Source of the DNA: Flavobacterium hydrophilum
GTDB lineage: Bacteria > Bacteroidota > Bacteroidia > Flavobacteriales > Flavobacteriaceae
NCBI RefSeq assembly: GCF_003202405.1
Contig: NZ_QJHL01000001.1
Span: 434,001 to 498,000 of the forward strand
Length of the DNA: 64,000 nt
Direction of reading: 5' to 3'
The position numbers were made by a program, and so were the translations under genes. Below are positions 22,606 to 31,888 of this stretch, one piece after another. Below the pieces are notes generated by a model that saw only the letters and a list, made by a program, of their open reading frames with translations, searched no databases and was not told the DNA's origin. The first letter of the stretch is position 1. Each line of letters starts with the position of its first letter.

Positions 22606-22929
22606 ATGAAAAATATACTATTGGTTTTAGGAGTTTTATTAATGTCTTTTAGTGCATCTGCACAGGAAGAACCTACTAAAGTGAAACAAAGCGATTTGAA
22701 AGGTCCTGCTTTTAAAAATTATAAAGTTTGGGAGCACGAAACAGTGCCAACCAAAATATATTCAGAGAACAATAAAGAATCACTGCAAGGTCCGGCATTT
22801 AAAAATGCTCAACCGATGAAAGAGACTCCAGAAAAAGAACTGGTTGAAGTAAAAATAGGTAATCCTGAAAGACTAAAATTAACGGGGCCAGCATACAAAA
22901 ACCATGGTCCGTGGAGTAAAAAAGGATAA
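22606..22929 (+). CDS. Small secreted protein with three GPA[FY]KN repeats
   Basis: A 107-residue product with a signal peptide ending SASAQ (~residue 19). The mature part has the same short motif three times: LKGPAFKN (~30), LQGPAFKN (~60) and LTGPAYKN (~92), about 30 residues apart, with basic and acidic residues between and a WSKKG end. I do not recognise the family. The spacing suggests a repeated ligand- or surface-binding element. It follows a coupled kinase/regulator pair and a palindrome, so it may be their output, and it ends at a strong terminator (23007-23046). Confidence 0.7.
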   Translation: MKNILLVLGVLLMSFSASAQEEPTKVKQSDLKGPAFKNYKVWEHETVPTKIYSENNKESLQGPAFKNAQPMKETPEKELVEVKIGNPERLKLTGPAYKNHGPWSKKG

Positions 22930-23006
22930 TGTCTCACTAACTGAATTAGATGGTTCAGCTGTTTGCCACTGTCTAAAATCTGATTCAATAGTCATTATAA
23001 AGCTAA

Positions 23007-23046
23007 AAGGCTGTCTGAAAAGTAATTTTCGAACAGCCTTTTTTTG
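23007..23046 (+). terminator. Intrinsic terminator after the small secreted protein
   Basis: AAGGCTGT (23007-23014) pairs with ACAGCCTT (23033-23040), with further inner pairs, then a seven-T tail. It sits between convergent genes and ends one base before the DsbD stop on the other strand. Confidence 0.8.
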
Positions 23047-25092
23047 TTACCTTTTATAATTAGAAACCCCAACTCTGAGCCAATCTAAATACTCTTTTAC
23101 ATCCGGATTATAGGCAGAAGTTTTGTTTAATAATTTGCCATCTGAATCAGCCAATACATAAAAAGGCTGTGCGTTGGTTTTATAAGTAATGGTTTGAAAC
23201 CCGCTCCATTTCTGACCGATGTATTTAATTTTTTTGCCTGTTAATTCAGATACAATTTGTTCATTTTGAGGTAATTCTCTTTTGTCATCGACATATAATG
23301 AAATCAAAACCAGGTCATTTTTCAATATATTTTGTACCTCATTATCAGACCAGACATTGTCTTCCATTTTTCGGCAATTTACGCAGGCATGTCCTGTAAA
23401 ATCTAGCATAACGGGTTTTCCTGTTTTTTTTGCAAAGGATATTCCTTTCTCGTAATCATGAAAAGTGATGATATTGTGCGGACCATATTCGGCACCTTCA
23501 GGAAGGTTTTCTCTATTTGAGGTCTCCGTATTTTGAGAGCCGCCAATTCCGTTTGGAGATTCGCTGTAGTGCATAGGAGGAGGGAAGCCACTGATTAATT
23601 TTAAGGGTGCGCCCCAAAGTCCGGGAATAAGGTAAATTGTAAAACTCAAAACCACAATTCCAAGACTCAATCTTCCAACAGAAATATGATGTAACGGTGA
23701 ATCGTGAGGGAGGGTAATTTTTCCGAATAAATAAAGAGACAGAATTCCAAAAACAGCAATCCAGATTGTTAAGAAAAGTTCTCTTTCGAACCAATGTAAC
23801 TGCAAAACCAAATCGGCATTGGACAAAAATTTGAAAGCCAGCGCCATTTCCAGAAAGCCCAAAAATACTTTTACCGTATTGAGCCAGCCACCGGATTTTG
23901 GCAAAGAATTCAGCCAGCCTGGAAAAGCAGCAAATAAAGTAAATGGCAAAGCCAAAGCCAGAGAAAAACCAAACATACCCACAAAAGGAGCAATTCCTCC
24001 TCGTGAAGCTGCTTCTACCAGCAAAGTCCCCACAATTGGACCGGTACAGGAAAAGGATACAATGGCCAGAGCCAAAGCCATAAATAATATTCCAACAAAA
24101 CCGCCTTTATCAGCCTGACTGTCTACTTTATTTGCCCACGAATTTGGAAGCATAATTTCAAATGCTCCTAAAAATGAGCATGCAAAAACCATTAACAGTA
24201 CAAAAAAGATAAGGTTAAACCAAACATTGGTTGACAATGCATTAAGTGAATCAGCGCCAAAAATCCAGGTCACTACAGCACCTAAAAAAACATAAATAGC
24301 AATTATTGAAATGCCGTAAAAAACAGCTTTTTTAATTCCCTGTGATCTCGTTTTACTTTGTTTGGTAAAAAAACTTACAGTCATGGGGATCATCGGAAAA
24401 ACACAAGGCGTCAATAAAGCCGCAAATCCGGAGAAAAACGATAATATAAAAATCGTCCAGACACTTTTTGAAGCTGTCGAAGGTTCTGTCTTCTTCACTT
24501 CCTGTTTTGGGATTTTAATACTTTTGGTTTGAACTAATTCTGTTGATTTTTTCTTTAAATCAGAAACCACCGTATCGTTCTCTTCTGTTTTTTGTTCTGT
24601 ATTTGAAATATTTTCCACAGAAGATTTTATAGCTGCTGAACGACTTACATAGAATTCCAGTTCATCAGATCCCGGAGGCAGACAATTTTCGTCATTGCAA
24701 ACCATAAATTCAGCTTCAGACTTAATTTTGAATGGCTTTGAGGATAGTACTTTTATACGTTGTCTAAAGGTAGTTTCTTTCTCAAAAAACTTAATCTGCA
24801 TTTTAAAGACAGGATCGTTAATCGTTTTTCCTTTCTCTTCTTTTACACTGCCAATTAATTGAAAATCGGAACTTTTTATAAAATTAAAATGAGTAGGAAT
24901 TGGACCTCCGTCTGCCACTTCCTGACTGTATAAATGCCAGCCTGCTTCAATAATTGCTTTCGCCTGCAGTTCATATTCTGTATCTGAAATTTTTACAACG
25001 CTGGTTTTCCATTTGATTGGATTATATATCTGAGCTTGTGCCATTATTGAAAACAATAGCAGAAGACTCCCTAAAAAAAAGTTCTTTTTCAT
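23047..25092 (-). CDS. dsbD: Thiol:disulfide interchange protein DsbD
   Basis: I start at ATG 25092 (MKKNFFLG...MAQAQ, a good signal peptide); the frame's earlier ATG at 25137 would begin inside a terminator stem. The 681-residue protein has all three DsbD parts: a periplasmic N-terminal domain with the VCNDENC cysteine pair, an eight-span membrane domain with both redox cysteines (LLTPCVFPMIP and SFSCTGPIVG), and a C-terminal thioredoxin domain with CVNC. It carries electrons from cytoplasmic thioredoxin to periplasmic partners. Downstream of a protease/thioredoxin/SusCD operon on the same strand, it could supply reducing power to that system. A terminator-like hairpin separates it from the M16 gene. 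Confidence 0.93.
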   Translation of the reverse strand: MKKNFFLGSLLLLFSIMAQAQIYNPIKWKTSVVKISDTEYELQAKAIIEAGWHLYSQEVADGGPIPTHFNFIKSSDFQLIGSVKEEKGKTINDPVFKMQIKFFEKETTFRQRIKVLSSKPFKIKSEAEFMVCNDENCLPPGSDELEFYVSRSAAIKSSVENISNTEQKTEENDTVVSDLKKKSTELVQTKSIKIPKQEVKKTEPSTASKSVWTIFILSFFSGFAALLTPCVFPMIPMTVSFFTKQSKTRSQGIKKAVFYGISIIAIYVFLGAVVTWIFGADSLNALSTNVWFNLIFFVLLMVFACSFLGAFEIMLPNSWANKVDSQADKGGFVGILFMALALAIVSFSCTGPIVGTLLVEAASRGGIAPFVGMFGFSLALALPFTLFAAFPGWLNSLPKSGGWLNTVKVFLGFLEMALAFKFLSNADLVLQLHWFERELFLTIWIAVFGILSLYLFGKITLPHDSPLHHISVGRLSLGIVVLSFTIYLIPGLWGAPLKLISGFPPPMHYSESPNGIGGSQNTETSNRENLPEGAEYGPHNIITFHDYEKGISFAKKTGKPVMLDFTGHACVNCRKMEDNVWSDNEVQNILKNDLVLISLYVDDKRELPQNEQIVSELTGKKIKYIGQKWSGFQTITYKTNAQPFYVLADSDGKLLNKTSAYNPDVKEYLDWLRVGVSNYKR

Positions 25093-25104
25093 GGGTAGGA
25101 ATTT

Positions 25105-25143
25105 AAAAAAAAGAGGGTTGAATATTAAAAAAAACAACCCTCT
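25105..25143 (-). terminator. Terminator or attenuator between the M16 peptidase gene and dsbD
   Basis: Perfect 9-bp stem (arms 25135-25143 and 25112-25120) followed on the minus strand by seven T. It ends only 12 nt before the dsbD start, so any message reaching dsbD from upstream must pass through it. It is either the end of the SusCD/protease operon or a control point for dsbD. Confidence 0.7.
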
Positions 25144-25227
25144 GTCCGCTATAAAAATTACAATGCTTACTAATTCAAAATAATAATCAATAGGGAGATA
25201 ATTAGAATGTGAGGATACAGCTTCAGG

Positions 25228-28041
25228 TTATTTTAGTGGCTTGAAAACAACCTCCATAGAATCGGCTTTGCTTAAAAGTGAGTTTGCAAATTCCTGTATG
25301 TCTTTGGAAGAAATGCTTTTTACAATATTGACATAATTTTTGGGATCATTCATATCATAACCATTTTCAAAATAATTATAAATCAGGTTCATGCTGTAAC
25401 TGTTGAAGTTTTTGCTGTCTTCTCTTGATTTTAGATAATTGGTTCTGGTCTTTTCGATATCTTCAGCAGCGATTTCACCTTTTTTAATTTTATCAATCTC
25501 CTGATAAACAATTGGCAGTAAATGCTCTACCTTGTCAGCATCACAGTCAAAAGTAACCTGAACACCTGCTTTTGAAACCGGCAGTTTATCCAGATTTGCC
25601 CTTACACTTGCTCCGTAGGTTCCGCCTTCTTTTTCACGAAGGCTTTCTGTATAACGCAAAGTCAGCACATCGCTTAAAAAAGAAGCTAAAATTCTGTTTT
25701 TCTGGGTGTAAGCATAATCTTTTTGAAAGACAATACGGACCGAACTTTTTGGGGTTTCCATTTTAATAAAAACATCACGGTCAATTTTGTTCGAAGTCCA
25801 TTTTGGGACATTCGTTTTAAATTTTTCTTTACGCTTGATTCCATTTATACTCGCTATATATTTTTCGAGTAAGGGCTTCAGGATCTCTGGTGTTAGATCT
25901 CCAACAACATAAAATTCAAAATTGGATATATCTGCAAAACGGTCCAGATAGAAAGATTTCATTTTATCAAAAGACAAATCATCGATATATTTTTGATCTA
26001 CCGGACGAATTCTCGGATTATTTTTGCCATAAACGATATCCGATAAACTGTCCTGCATTTTAGCATTAATATCATTTGCCCTGTTTTTTAAAGAGTTTTG
26101 CATTCTTTGTTTTAAAAGCGCAAACATTTCGGCATCAAATCTTGGCTGAACAAAGCGCAAATGCACCAGCTGCATCATCGTTTCGATATCTTTTAGATTG
26201 GCAGAACCTGAAACCGATTCTTTCAACGAACTGATACCAATAGCAGAATTTGCAATTTTTCCTTTTAAAACTTTTTCAAGATCGATATTCGAAAGCTCCC
26301 CAACACCCGACATCATTGCCAGATTTGCAGATTGGGAAGCGGAAGGGATATCCAGAGGTTCGTACAAAGAGATTCCGCCGAAGCTTTCTGCTTTAAGTTC
26401 AACTTCTTTTTTATTTTTATCGGCGAATTTATAATGCACTTTTACGCCATTACTCAATACAAAAGTGGTGGCATCAATTGCTGTCTCTTTTTTCTCCGAA
26501 ACAATTTTTCCGGGCACAACCTGCAGGTTTCCTAATAATGTTTTGCCTTCGAAGCTGTCCACATAAGGCTGTAGTGAAGCGTCATTTTCTGCTTTCTGAA
26601 TAATATCAAAAGCTTTTTCCTGAGTCAGGTTTGCTTCACCTTCAACACCTGTTACGGTAATAACGCGGTTTTGTTTTGTGTACAATTTGCTTATCTGCTC
26701 CTGAAGAATCTGGGTGTCAATATTTTTTAAAATGTTTTTTGTCATTTCAAATTCGGCATTCGGATCAGCAATTACCTCGTGGTTTAAATAATCATCTTTT
26801 ACCATTCCGATTACTTGTTGATGCGAAATTTCGTTTAGTTTTTCCAAATAATTTTCATAGCCTGAAATCGTTTCTGTAACCGCTCTTTCAATTTCACCTT
26901 TTGAGAAACCAAATTTGTAAGCGCGAACCCATTCGGTTATGACCATTGTAAAGGCTTCGGTCTGTTTATCCGGTTTTGGCGAAATTCCAAGATACCAGGT
27001 ATCATTTAAACGGGAATATCCCTGATAAGTAATTTGTGCACTTTTAAAAGGACACTCCTGCTTTTGCGCCATTTCTGCCAAACGATTGTTTATGATTGAA
27101 AAAGCCATTTGGCGCTGTGTGTTTTTTTCTAAATCTGCAAAAGTTCCGGTTGGTTTTTCAGCTGCATGACGAATCATAAAACTGATGCTTGCTGCAGAAA
27201 TTTCCTTGTCTAAAGCCAGTTTAAAAGTTGGGGTTTCATTATTCGGAATCGCAATTTCAAAACGTTTTTTAGGATTTTGATGCGTCGGAATATCTGCAAA
27301 AAGCTTTTTGATTTTTGCTTCAATTTCGGCAGTATCTATGTCTCCAACAATGGCGATTGCCTGCAAGTCCGGGCGGTACCAGTCTTTATAGAAATCTTTT
27401 AAAACCTGATATTTGAAGTTTTTGACAATATCCATATCCCCAATCGGCATTCGGTCTGCATACAGCGAATTGTTATAATAATAAGGGGCCAGCTGATTGT
27501 AAATTCGGGCTCTGGCGTTTTGTCTTGTGCGCCATTCTTCGGTAATTACACCTCGCTCGGCATCGATTTCTGCATCAGTCAGAGACAAAAAATTAGACCA
27601 GTCGTGTAAAACTAACAAACAAGTATCCACCACCGCACCATCTTTTGACGGGATATTATCCAGATTATAAACCGTTTCATCTGTACTCGTATACGCATTG
27701 ATATTTTTTCCGAACACGGCTCCTTGTTTTTGAAGTGTATTCAGAATACCTTTTCCTTCAAAATGTTTGGTTCCGTTAAACGCCATGTGTTCCAGAAAGT
27801 GTGCAAGACCTTTTTGCTGGTCGTTTTCTAAAATCGAACCTACATTCTGAATGATGTAATAACTCGCTGTATTTTTATTGACATCTGTTGGATAAATATA
27901 ATAGGTCATGCCGTTTGGCAAAATACCTTTCTTTATTTTTTGGTTGACCGCAATTGGGGCTGTTGATTTGAAATTTTGAGCCTGTAAGGATGATAAACAT
28001 CCGAAGACAAATAATAAAATTGATATTTTTTTGTATAACAT
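25228..28041 (-). CDS. Exported M16 family zinc metallopeptidase
   Basis: A 937-residue protein with a signal peptide ending LQAQ (~residue 22). The inverted zinc motif HFLEH is at residues 81-85 and the third ligand is the glutamate near 162 (AERGVITEEW). It has the usual four-lobe M16 layout; the second half has an Arg/Tyr pair region (LRYTESLREKEGGTYGASV) but no second zinc site. M16 enzymes degrade peptides that fit inside a closed chamber, and a related plant-ferredoxin-cleaving enzyme (FusC) works with a TonB transporter. Here it is 12 nt downstream of a TlpA-type gene in the SusCD locus. Confidence 0.93.
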   Translation of the reverse strand: MLYKKISILLFVFGCLSSLQAQNFKSTAPIAVNQKIKKGILPNGMTYYIYPTDVNKNTASYYIIQNVGSILENDQQKGLAHFLEHMAFNGTKHFEGKGILNTLQKQGAVFGKNINAYTSTDETVYNLDNIPSKDGAVVDTCLLVLHDWSNFLSLTDAEIDAERGVITEEWRTRQNARARIYNQLAPYYYNNSLYADRMPIGDMDIVKNFKYQVLKDFYKDWYRPDLQAIAIVGDIDTAEIEAKIKKLFADIPTHQNPKKRFEIAIPNNETPTFKLALDKEISAASISFMIRHAAEKPTGTFADLEKNTQRQMAFSIINNRLAEMAQKQECPFKSAQITYQGYSRLNDTWYLGISPKPDKQTEAFTMVITEWVRAYKFGFSKGEIERAVTETISGYENYLEKLNEISHQQVIGMVKDDYLNHEVIADPNAEFEMTKNILKNIDTQILQEQISKLYTKQNRVITVTGVEGEANLTQEKAFDIIQKAENDASLQPYVDSFEGKTLLGNLQVVPGKIVSEKKETAIDATTFVLSNGVKVHYKFADKNKKEVELKAESFGGISLYEPLDIPSASQSANLAMMSGVGELSNIDLEKVLKGKIANSAIGISSLKESVSGSANLKDIETMMQLVHLRFVQPRFDAEMFALLKQRMQNSLKNRANDINAKMQDSLSDIVYGKNNPRIRPVDQKYIDDLSFDKMKSFYLDRFADISNFEFYVVGDLTPEILKPLLEKYIASINGIKRKEKFKTNVPKWTSNKIDRDVFIKMETPKSSVRIVFQKDYAYTQKNRILASFLSDVLTLRYTESLREKEGGTYGASVRANLDKLPVSKAGVQVTFDCDADKVEHLLPIVYQEIDKIKKGEIAAEDIEKTRTNYLKSREDSKNFNSYSMNLIYNYFENGYDMNDPKNYVNIVKSISSKDIQEFANSLLSKADSMEVVFKPLK

Positions 28042-28053
28042 AAAAGTTTTGTT

Positions 28054-29436
28054 TTATCCTTTCAATAATTTATCCAATTGTACCCTTAATTCAGGATTAG
28101 ACGGACGAAGCGCATCAGCATTGATAATGTTTCCTTTGGTATCGAATAATAAAAATCTCGGAATGGCATTTACATCATAATTTTTAGCCACATCAGAACC
28201 AAAATCTTTATCAGCCATTAGCTGAATGCCTTTTAATTGCTCTTTTGTAACAAAGTCTTTCCATTTTTGGGCGTCTTTTGGCTTATCCAATGACAGACTG
28301 ATAAATACGATATTTTTTCCGTGATAATCTTCTTCGATTTTCTTCATATGCGGAATTTCAGCTTTACATGGTCCGCACCAGGTTGCCCATAAATCGATGT
28401 AGACAAATTTACCTTTAAAATCAGAAAAAGAAACAGGTTTGTCATTAATATCTTTATAAGTAAATTCTAATCCTTTTTGACCAACATTTTTATGAAGGAC
28501 TTTTTCGTAATCCAGTAAAAAAGCTTTGCTCGCATCTGAAATCATAAAAGGTTTTATGGCCGGAGCCACTTTTTCATACTCTTCAATTTTCATTCGGGAA
28601 CCGGCAACGGCATCGCGAAGAAAAACATCTTTTAAAGCCGGATCTGTAATATGTGTGATGGCTTCTGCTAAATCTAAACGCTTTGGAGCTGTTGAACTAT
28701 TTACACTTACATAGAAAAAATAATTAGACATTAATGAAACGCCGTTAGACAATTTTAACAAATCAGGGTCTGTAAATTTTTTATCTGTTTCCCAGGTTTT
28801 AATAATTTCCGGACGAACATCTTTTTCAGGATGTACTGTCCTTGGCAATCTGAAAAAAGTATAGGTCAGTTCCTCAACATCGGTTGCTACGGCTAATTTT
28901 AATAATTTATTGAAAGCAGCATCTTTGGTTTTGATGGATTTTGAAAATTCATTGGCTTTGGCCACACCTTTATCAAGCCAGGGATAAAAATCAAGGTACG
29001 TCTGGTCTCCTCCAAGTTTGGCAAAAGGGGCAAATTCGTTGTAGATTTCGTTTGCTTTCTGAACTAATACATTTTGTCCGATATTTTTTCCTGCCAAAGT
29101 ATAGCTGTCTTTAACAATGGTAAGTTCGATATCTAATTTGGGTTCTAAATACAAACGAATTAACTGACCTCTGCCTTTTTGTTGTCCGTAATCAACATAA
29201 TAAAATCCCGAAGTTGTGATTGGCAGCATAAAACCAAATTCGCCCAGAGAATTTATTTTTGCTGTTGCAGCAACAGCCGGTTTTCCTTCTTCTGCATTAT
29301 AAAGCGTAACTTCTTTCGCCTTTGATTCAGGGATTGAAAGTTTTCCTTTAATTATGGCATATTCTGAAATGCCGGACGCAAATCCAATCTGAACGGTAAT
29401 GAGGCTCAGGATGAAATAAAAAATGTGTTTTTTCAT
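28054..29436 (-). CDS. Exported TlpA-type thioredoxin-like protein
   Basis: A 460-residue protein with signal peptide (cut near FASG, ~residue 21). An N-terminal DUF4369-like beta domain (~25-125) and a helical middle part precede a TlpA/AhpC-type thioredoxin domain (~325-460) with WCGPC and the cis-proline loop NAIPRF. Such proteins reduce disulfides in the periplasm, taking electrons from DsbD. It lies between an aspartic protease gene and an M16 peptidase gene, with gaps of 27 and 12 nt. In this setting it may open disulfide-bonded imports for the proteases; this is inference. Confidence 0.9.
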   Translation of the reverse strand: MKKHIFYFILSLITVQIGFASGISEYAIIKGKLSIPESKAKEVTLYNAEEGKPAVAATAKINSLGEFGFMLPITTSGFYYVDYGQQKGRGQLIRLYLEPKLDIELTIVKDSYTLAGKNIGQNVLVQKANEIYNEFAPFAKLGGDQTYLDFYPWLDKGVAKANEFSKSIKTKDAAFNKLLKLAVATDVEELTYTFFRLPRTVHPEKDVRPEIIKTWETDKKFTDPDLLKLSNGVSLMSNYFFYVSVNSSTAPKRLDLAEAITHITDPALKDVFLRDAVAGSRMKIEEYEKVAPAIKPFMISDASKAFLLDYEKVLHKNVGQKGLEFTYKDINDKPVSFSDFKGKFVYIDLWATWCGPCKAEIPHMKKIEEDYHGKNIVFISLSLDKPKDAQKWKDFVTKEQLKGIQLMADKDFGSDVAKNYDVNAIPRFLLFDTKGNIINADALRPSNPELRVQLDKLLKG

Positions 29437-29463
29437 GATAGTTATTTGTTTTTTGTTGATAAT

Positions 29464-30936
29464 TTAAATTGAAATCTGCATGGACTGATCGCCCTGTTCG
29501 ATGATGATATCTTTCGTTTCTTTGGATTCTTTTATTTTTTTTAGATTTTCCGGCTTCAGTAAATCTTTAGCTTCGAAATCATTGATTTGTGTGACTTTCG
29601 CACCCATTTTTACTTTTTTTAAATCTTCGTTCTGATAGTCTATGATTTTCTTTACAATAAGATTTTGGTTTTCATCAAAATCTAAATCCAGTCCTGCTAA
29701 ATAAAAGGAAGAAAGCTTTTTAAAACTTTTATTAGGATCTAAATAAACCGTTTTATGAAGCAGATCGATCGTAAAATTGAACCGTTTTATTAAATCGATT
29801 CCGAGTGATCCATCGGCGGAAGCCCAGTTTTTATTTTCTTCCTCATATTCCTGAAGTGCTATGGTTACATTGCTGAAATTATTACCGTTGATAGCCACAT
29901 TCGGAATTGCACCGCTAACAATTTTTGTTTGCTTTCCTAAGCTGTGATTTGTTGAGGTATATTCGGTTTTCAGGCTTTCTTCCAGTTTGTTTTTATGATT
30001 GAAAGGTCCGTAAGCAATTAGATCGTATCCGGCTCCGGTATCAAAAGTGAAACTGCCTTCGACTGTTTTTTTATCTTCAAAAGTCAAGTTCATTTTTACC
30101 ACCGGAAGCCCCGATTTATAGTCAAAAACAAAAGGCTTTGCTTTGCCTGAATATTTAAAATCACCAAAATTGTACAAATCAATTGTCTTCCTATCAAAGT
30201 TGACCGAAGTGATAAAATTGTGAAGCAGGTTAGCACCAAATAATCCATCGTAAATACCGCTTTTTGGAAAAATAACCAAGCCCTGATTCTTCAAAACCTG
30301 ATTGCCCAAATAAATGGTATTATTTGCCGAATATTGTACCTGCTGGCTGCCGCCCACCACACTTGCGGATTTGGTTTTCGTAACCACTACACCTGCTTTG
30401 TATGCACTGTCAGGATTCAGCGCCATTCCGTCTGCACCGGTGTCGAACAGCATTAGAAATTCACGATCCGATTTGTTGAGTTTTATTTTGATGGCGATTC
30501 CGTTTTCGATAATTTCAAACGGAATACTGGCTACTTTCTTTACTTCAGCATTTCGGTCAACATTATACAATTTGTCAAAATAGGTGACATATAATATTTT
30601 ATTTGCTGAATTAAAAACTATATCAGAAGCTTTTTTGTCTTTCCCTTTAAAGAAAAAATGTACCGCAATACGGGTTTCATTTTTAGCTGCAACCGACTTT
30701 CCAATCTGCAAAGAGTCAAGTACCGGAAGAGCATTGAAAATTCCGTTCAGGTAAAACTCATTTGAAGATGAATCTCCCGTACTCACTGTAAAGTCTGATG
30801 CGAACAGTTCTTTCATGCTGTTGTAATCTTTATTCTGAAAAGCTTTTTCGAAAGTTTCAAGCGATTTTTGAATGCTGATCTGACCATAAATCGCAACACC
30901 GGAAAGCAATATTGTAAACAATAAAAACTTTTTCAT
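29464..30936 (-). CDS. Exported retropepsin-like aspartic protease with two DTGA motifs and a PDZ-like C-terminus
   Basis: A 490-residue exported protein. A signal peptide and a small NTF2/SnoaL-like domain (~20-110) come first. Then two aspartic-protease repeats follow: LFDTGADGM near residue 165 and FDTGAGYDL near residue 298, each followed by a hydrophobic G-containing strand (GLFGANLL and GSLGIDLI). The C-terminus (~400-490) looks like a PDZ domain. Two DTGA sites in one chain would form a pepsin-like monomer, whereas many bacterial aspartyl-protease-family proteins dimerise. It lies 5 nt after a thioredoxin gene. Confidence 0.82.
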   Translation of the reverse strand: MKKFLLFTILLSGVAIYGQISIQKSLETFEKAFQNKDYNSMKELFASDFTVSTGDSSSNEFYLNGIFNALPVLDSLQIGKSVAAKNETRIAVHFFFKGKDKKASDIVFNSANKILYVTYFDKLYNVDRNAEVKKVASIPFEIIENGIAIKIKLNKSDREFLMLFDTGADGMALNPDSAYKAGVVVTKTKSASVVGGSQQVQYSANNTIYLGNQVLKNQGLVIFPKSGIYDGLFGANLLHNFITSVNFDRKTIDLYNFGDFKYSGKAKPFVFDYKSGLPVVKMNLTFEDKKTVEGSFTFDTGAGYDLIAYGPFNHKNKLEESLKTEYTSTNHSLGKQTKIVSGAIPNVAINGNNFSNVTIALQEYEEENKNWASADGSLGIDLIKRFNFTIDLLHKTVYLDPNKSFKKLSSFYLAGLDLDFDENQNLIVKKIIDYQNEDLKKVKMGAKVTQINDFEAKDLLKPENLKKIKESKETKDIIIEQGDQSMQISI

Positions 30937-30941
30937 TTGGG

Positions 30942-31814
30942 TTATTTTTGTAAAGTGTATGGATTCTTTGTCACAACTTTCTCGACACCAAAATCTTTCA
31001 GTAAAATGCCTTCATATTTTGTCCATTCTTCAGGCGTATATAATTCTTTTGCTCCTGCAAGTAGTTCTTTGAATCCTTTTAAATCATTTGTTTTTTCAAA
31101 CTCTTTTTTCCTGCGCTGTAAAATTGTAAATACGTGACCCGTAACACTTGATCTTCCATAATCCTGAGCTAATTTTTTGCTTCCAAAAAGAAATGGATCA
31201 TCGTATTGTTTGCCTACTCTTAATCCGGTAATAATCACAAAAGAAACTTCTTCAGTCGTATCCTTAGATTTTAAATAAGTATCGATAACATCAAAAGGGA
31301 CATTTCTTTTGCCTGCCATATAAGCCTGCACATAAAAATCCGGATACTCTTTTTCGTTAATTGTTGGACTGTATTTTTTTAAGATTCCTTTTTTAGCCAA
31401 ATCTTTAGCATTTTCAAGTAAAACTGTAAATTGATCTGCGTTTTGAAATCCGCCCGCAATATCAATTACCCTTCCATCAGCATTCATGAATATAAAAGTT
31501 GGAAAACCGGTCACACCATATTTCATACTTAGTTTTTTACCGATTTCTTCTTTCAGGATATCTGACTTAAAAGTGATGAAATTTGTTTCTAAAAGCGAAG
31601 CTACTTTTGGATTAGGAAATACTTCCTTGTCCATTTGGGCACAAGGAGCACAGCCGGTAAAATACAAGTCTACAAAAATCAGTTTATGTTCAGCGATAGC
31701 TTGTTTTTTAACCGATTCCCAGCTTTCATCAGTCGATGTTGTCTGTGCATTTAAGGCAATAGAAGACCAGGCAAGCAGCAAAAATGCACTTGCAGTTTTA
31801 AAAATGAGTTTCAT
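30942..31814 (-). CDS. Exported thioredoxin-family protein (CAPC)
   Basis: A 290-residue protein with signal peptide ending ALNAQ (~residue 24). A thioredoxin fold (~30-145) carries CAPC in YFTGCAPCAQMDKEVF, resembling the DsbD-gamma/Thioredoxin_7 class, and the cis-proline GFPTF. The C-terminal half is helical, without a domain I know. Gap to the aspartic protease gene is 5 nt; to the PKD-like lipoprotein upstream 74 nt. Probably periplasmic, either a reductase for imported substrate or for the proteases. Confidence 0.88.
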   Translation of the reverse strand: MKLIFKTASAFLLLAWSSIALNAQTTSTDESWESVKKQAIAEHKLIFVDLYFTGCAPCAQMDKEVFPNPKVASLLETNFITFKSDILKEEIGKKLSMKYGVTGFPTFIFMNADGRVIDIAGGFQNADQFTVLLENAKDLAKKGILKKYSPTINEKEYPDFYVQAYMAGKRNVPFDVIDTYLKSKDTTEEVSFVIITGLRVGKQYDDPFLFGSKKLAQDYGRSSVTGHVFTILQRRKKEFEKTNDLKGFKELLAGAKELYTPEEWTKYEGILLKDFGVEKVVTKNPYTLQK

Positions 31815-31888
31815 AAAATGTGATTTTTTATAAGCAGAATGAATGTTGAATTTTCATTCGGGTTTTTAAATTTTCTAAGGATTTTTAA

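Noticed and set aside
25093..25137. Longer dsbD start at 25137
   Set aside because: It would begin inside a terminator stem and place a hydrophobic run before a perfectly good signal peptide at 25092.
31815..31888. A terminator between the PKD-like and thioredoxin genes
   Set aside because: The inverted repeat there (GAATGA/TCATTC) has only 6 bp and no T-run, so I treat the genes as one operon.
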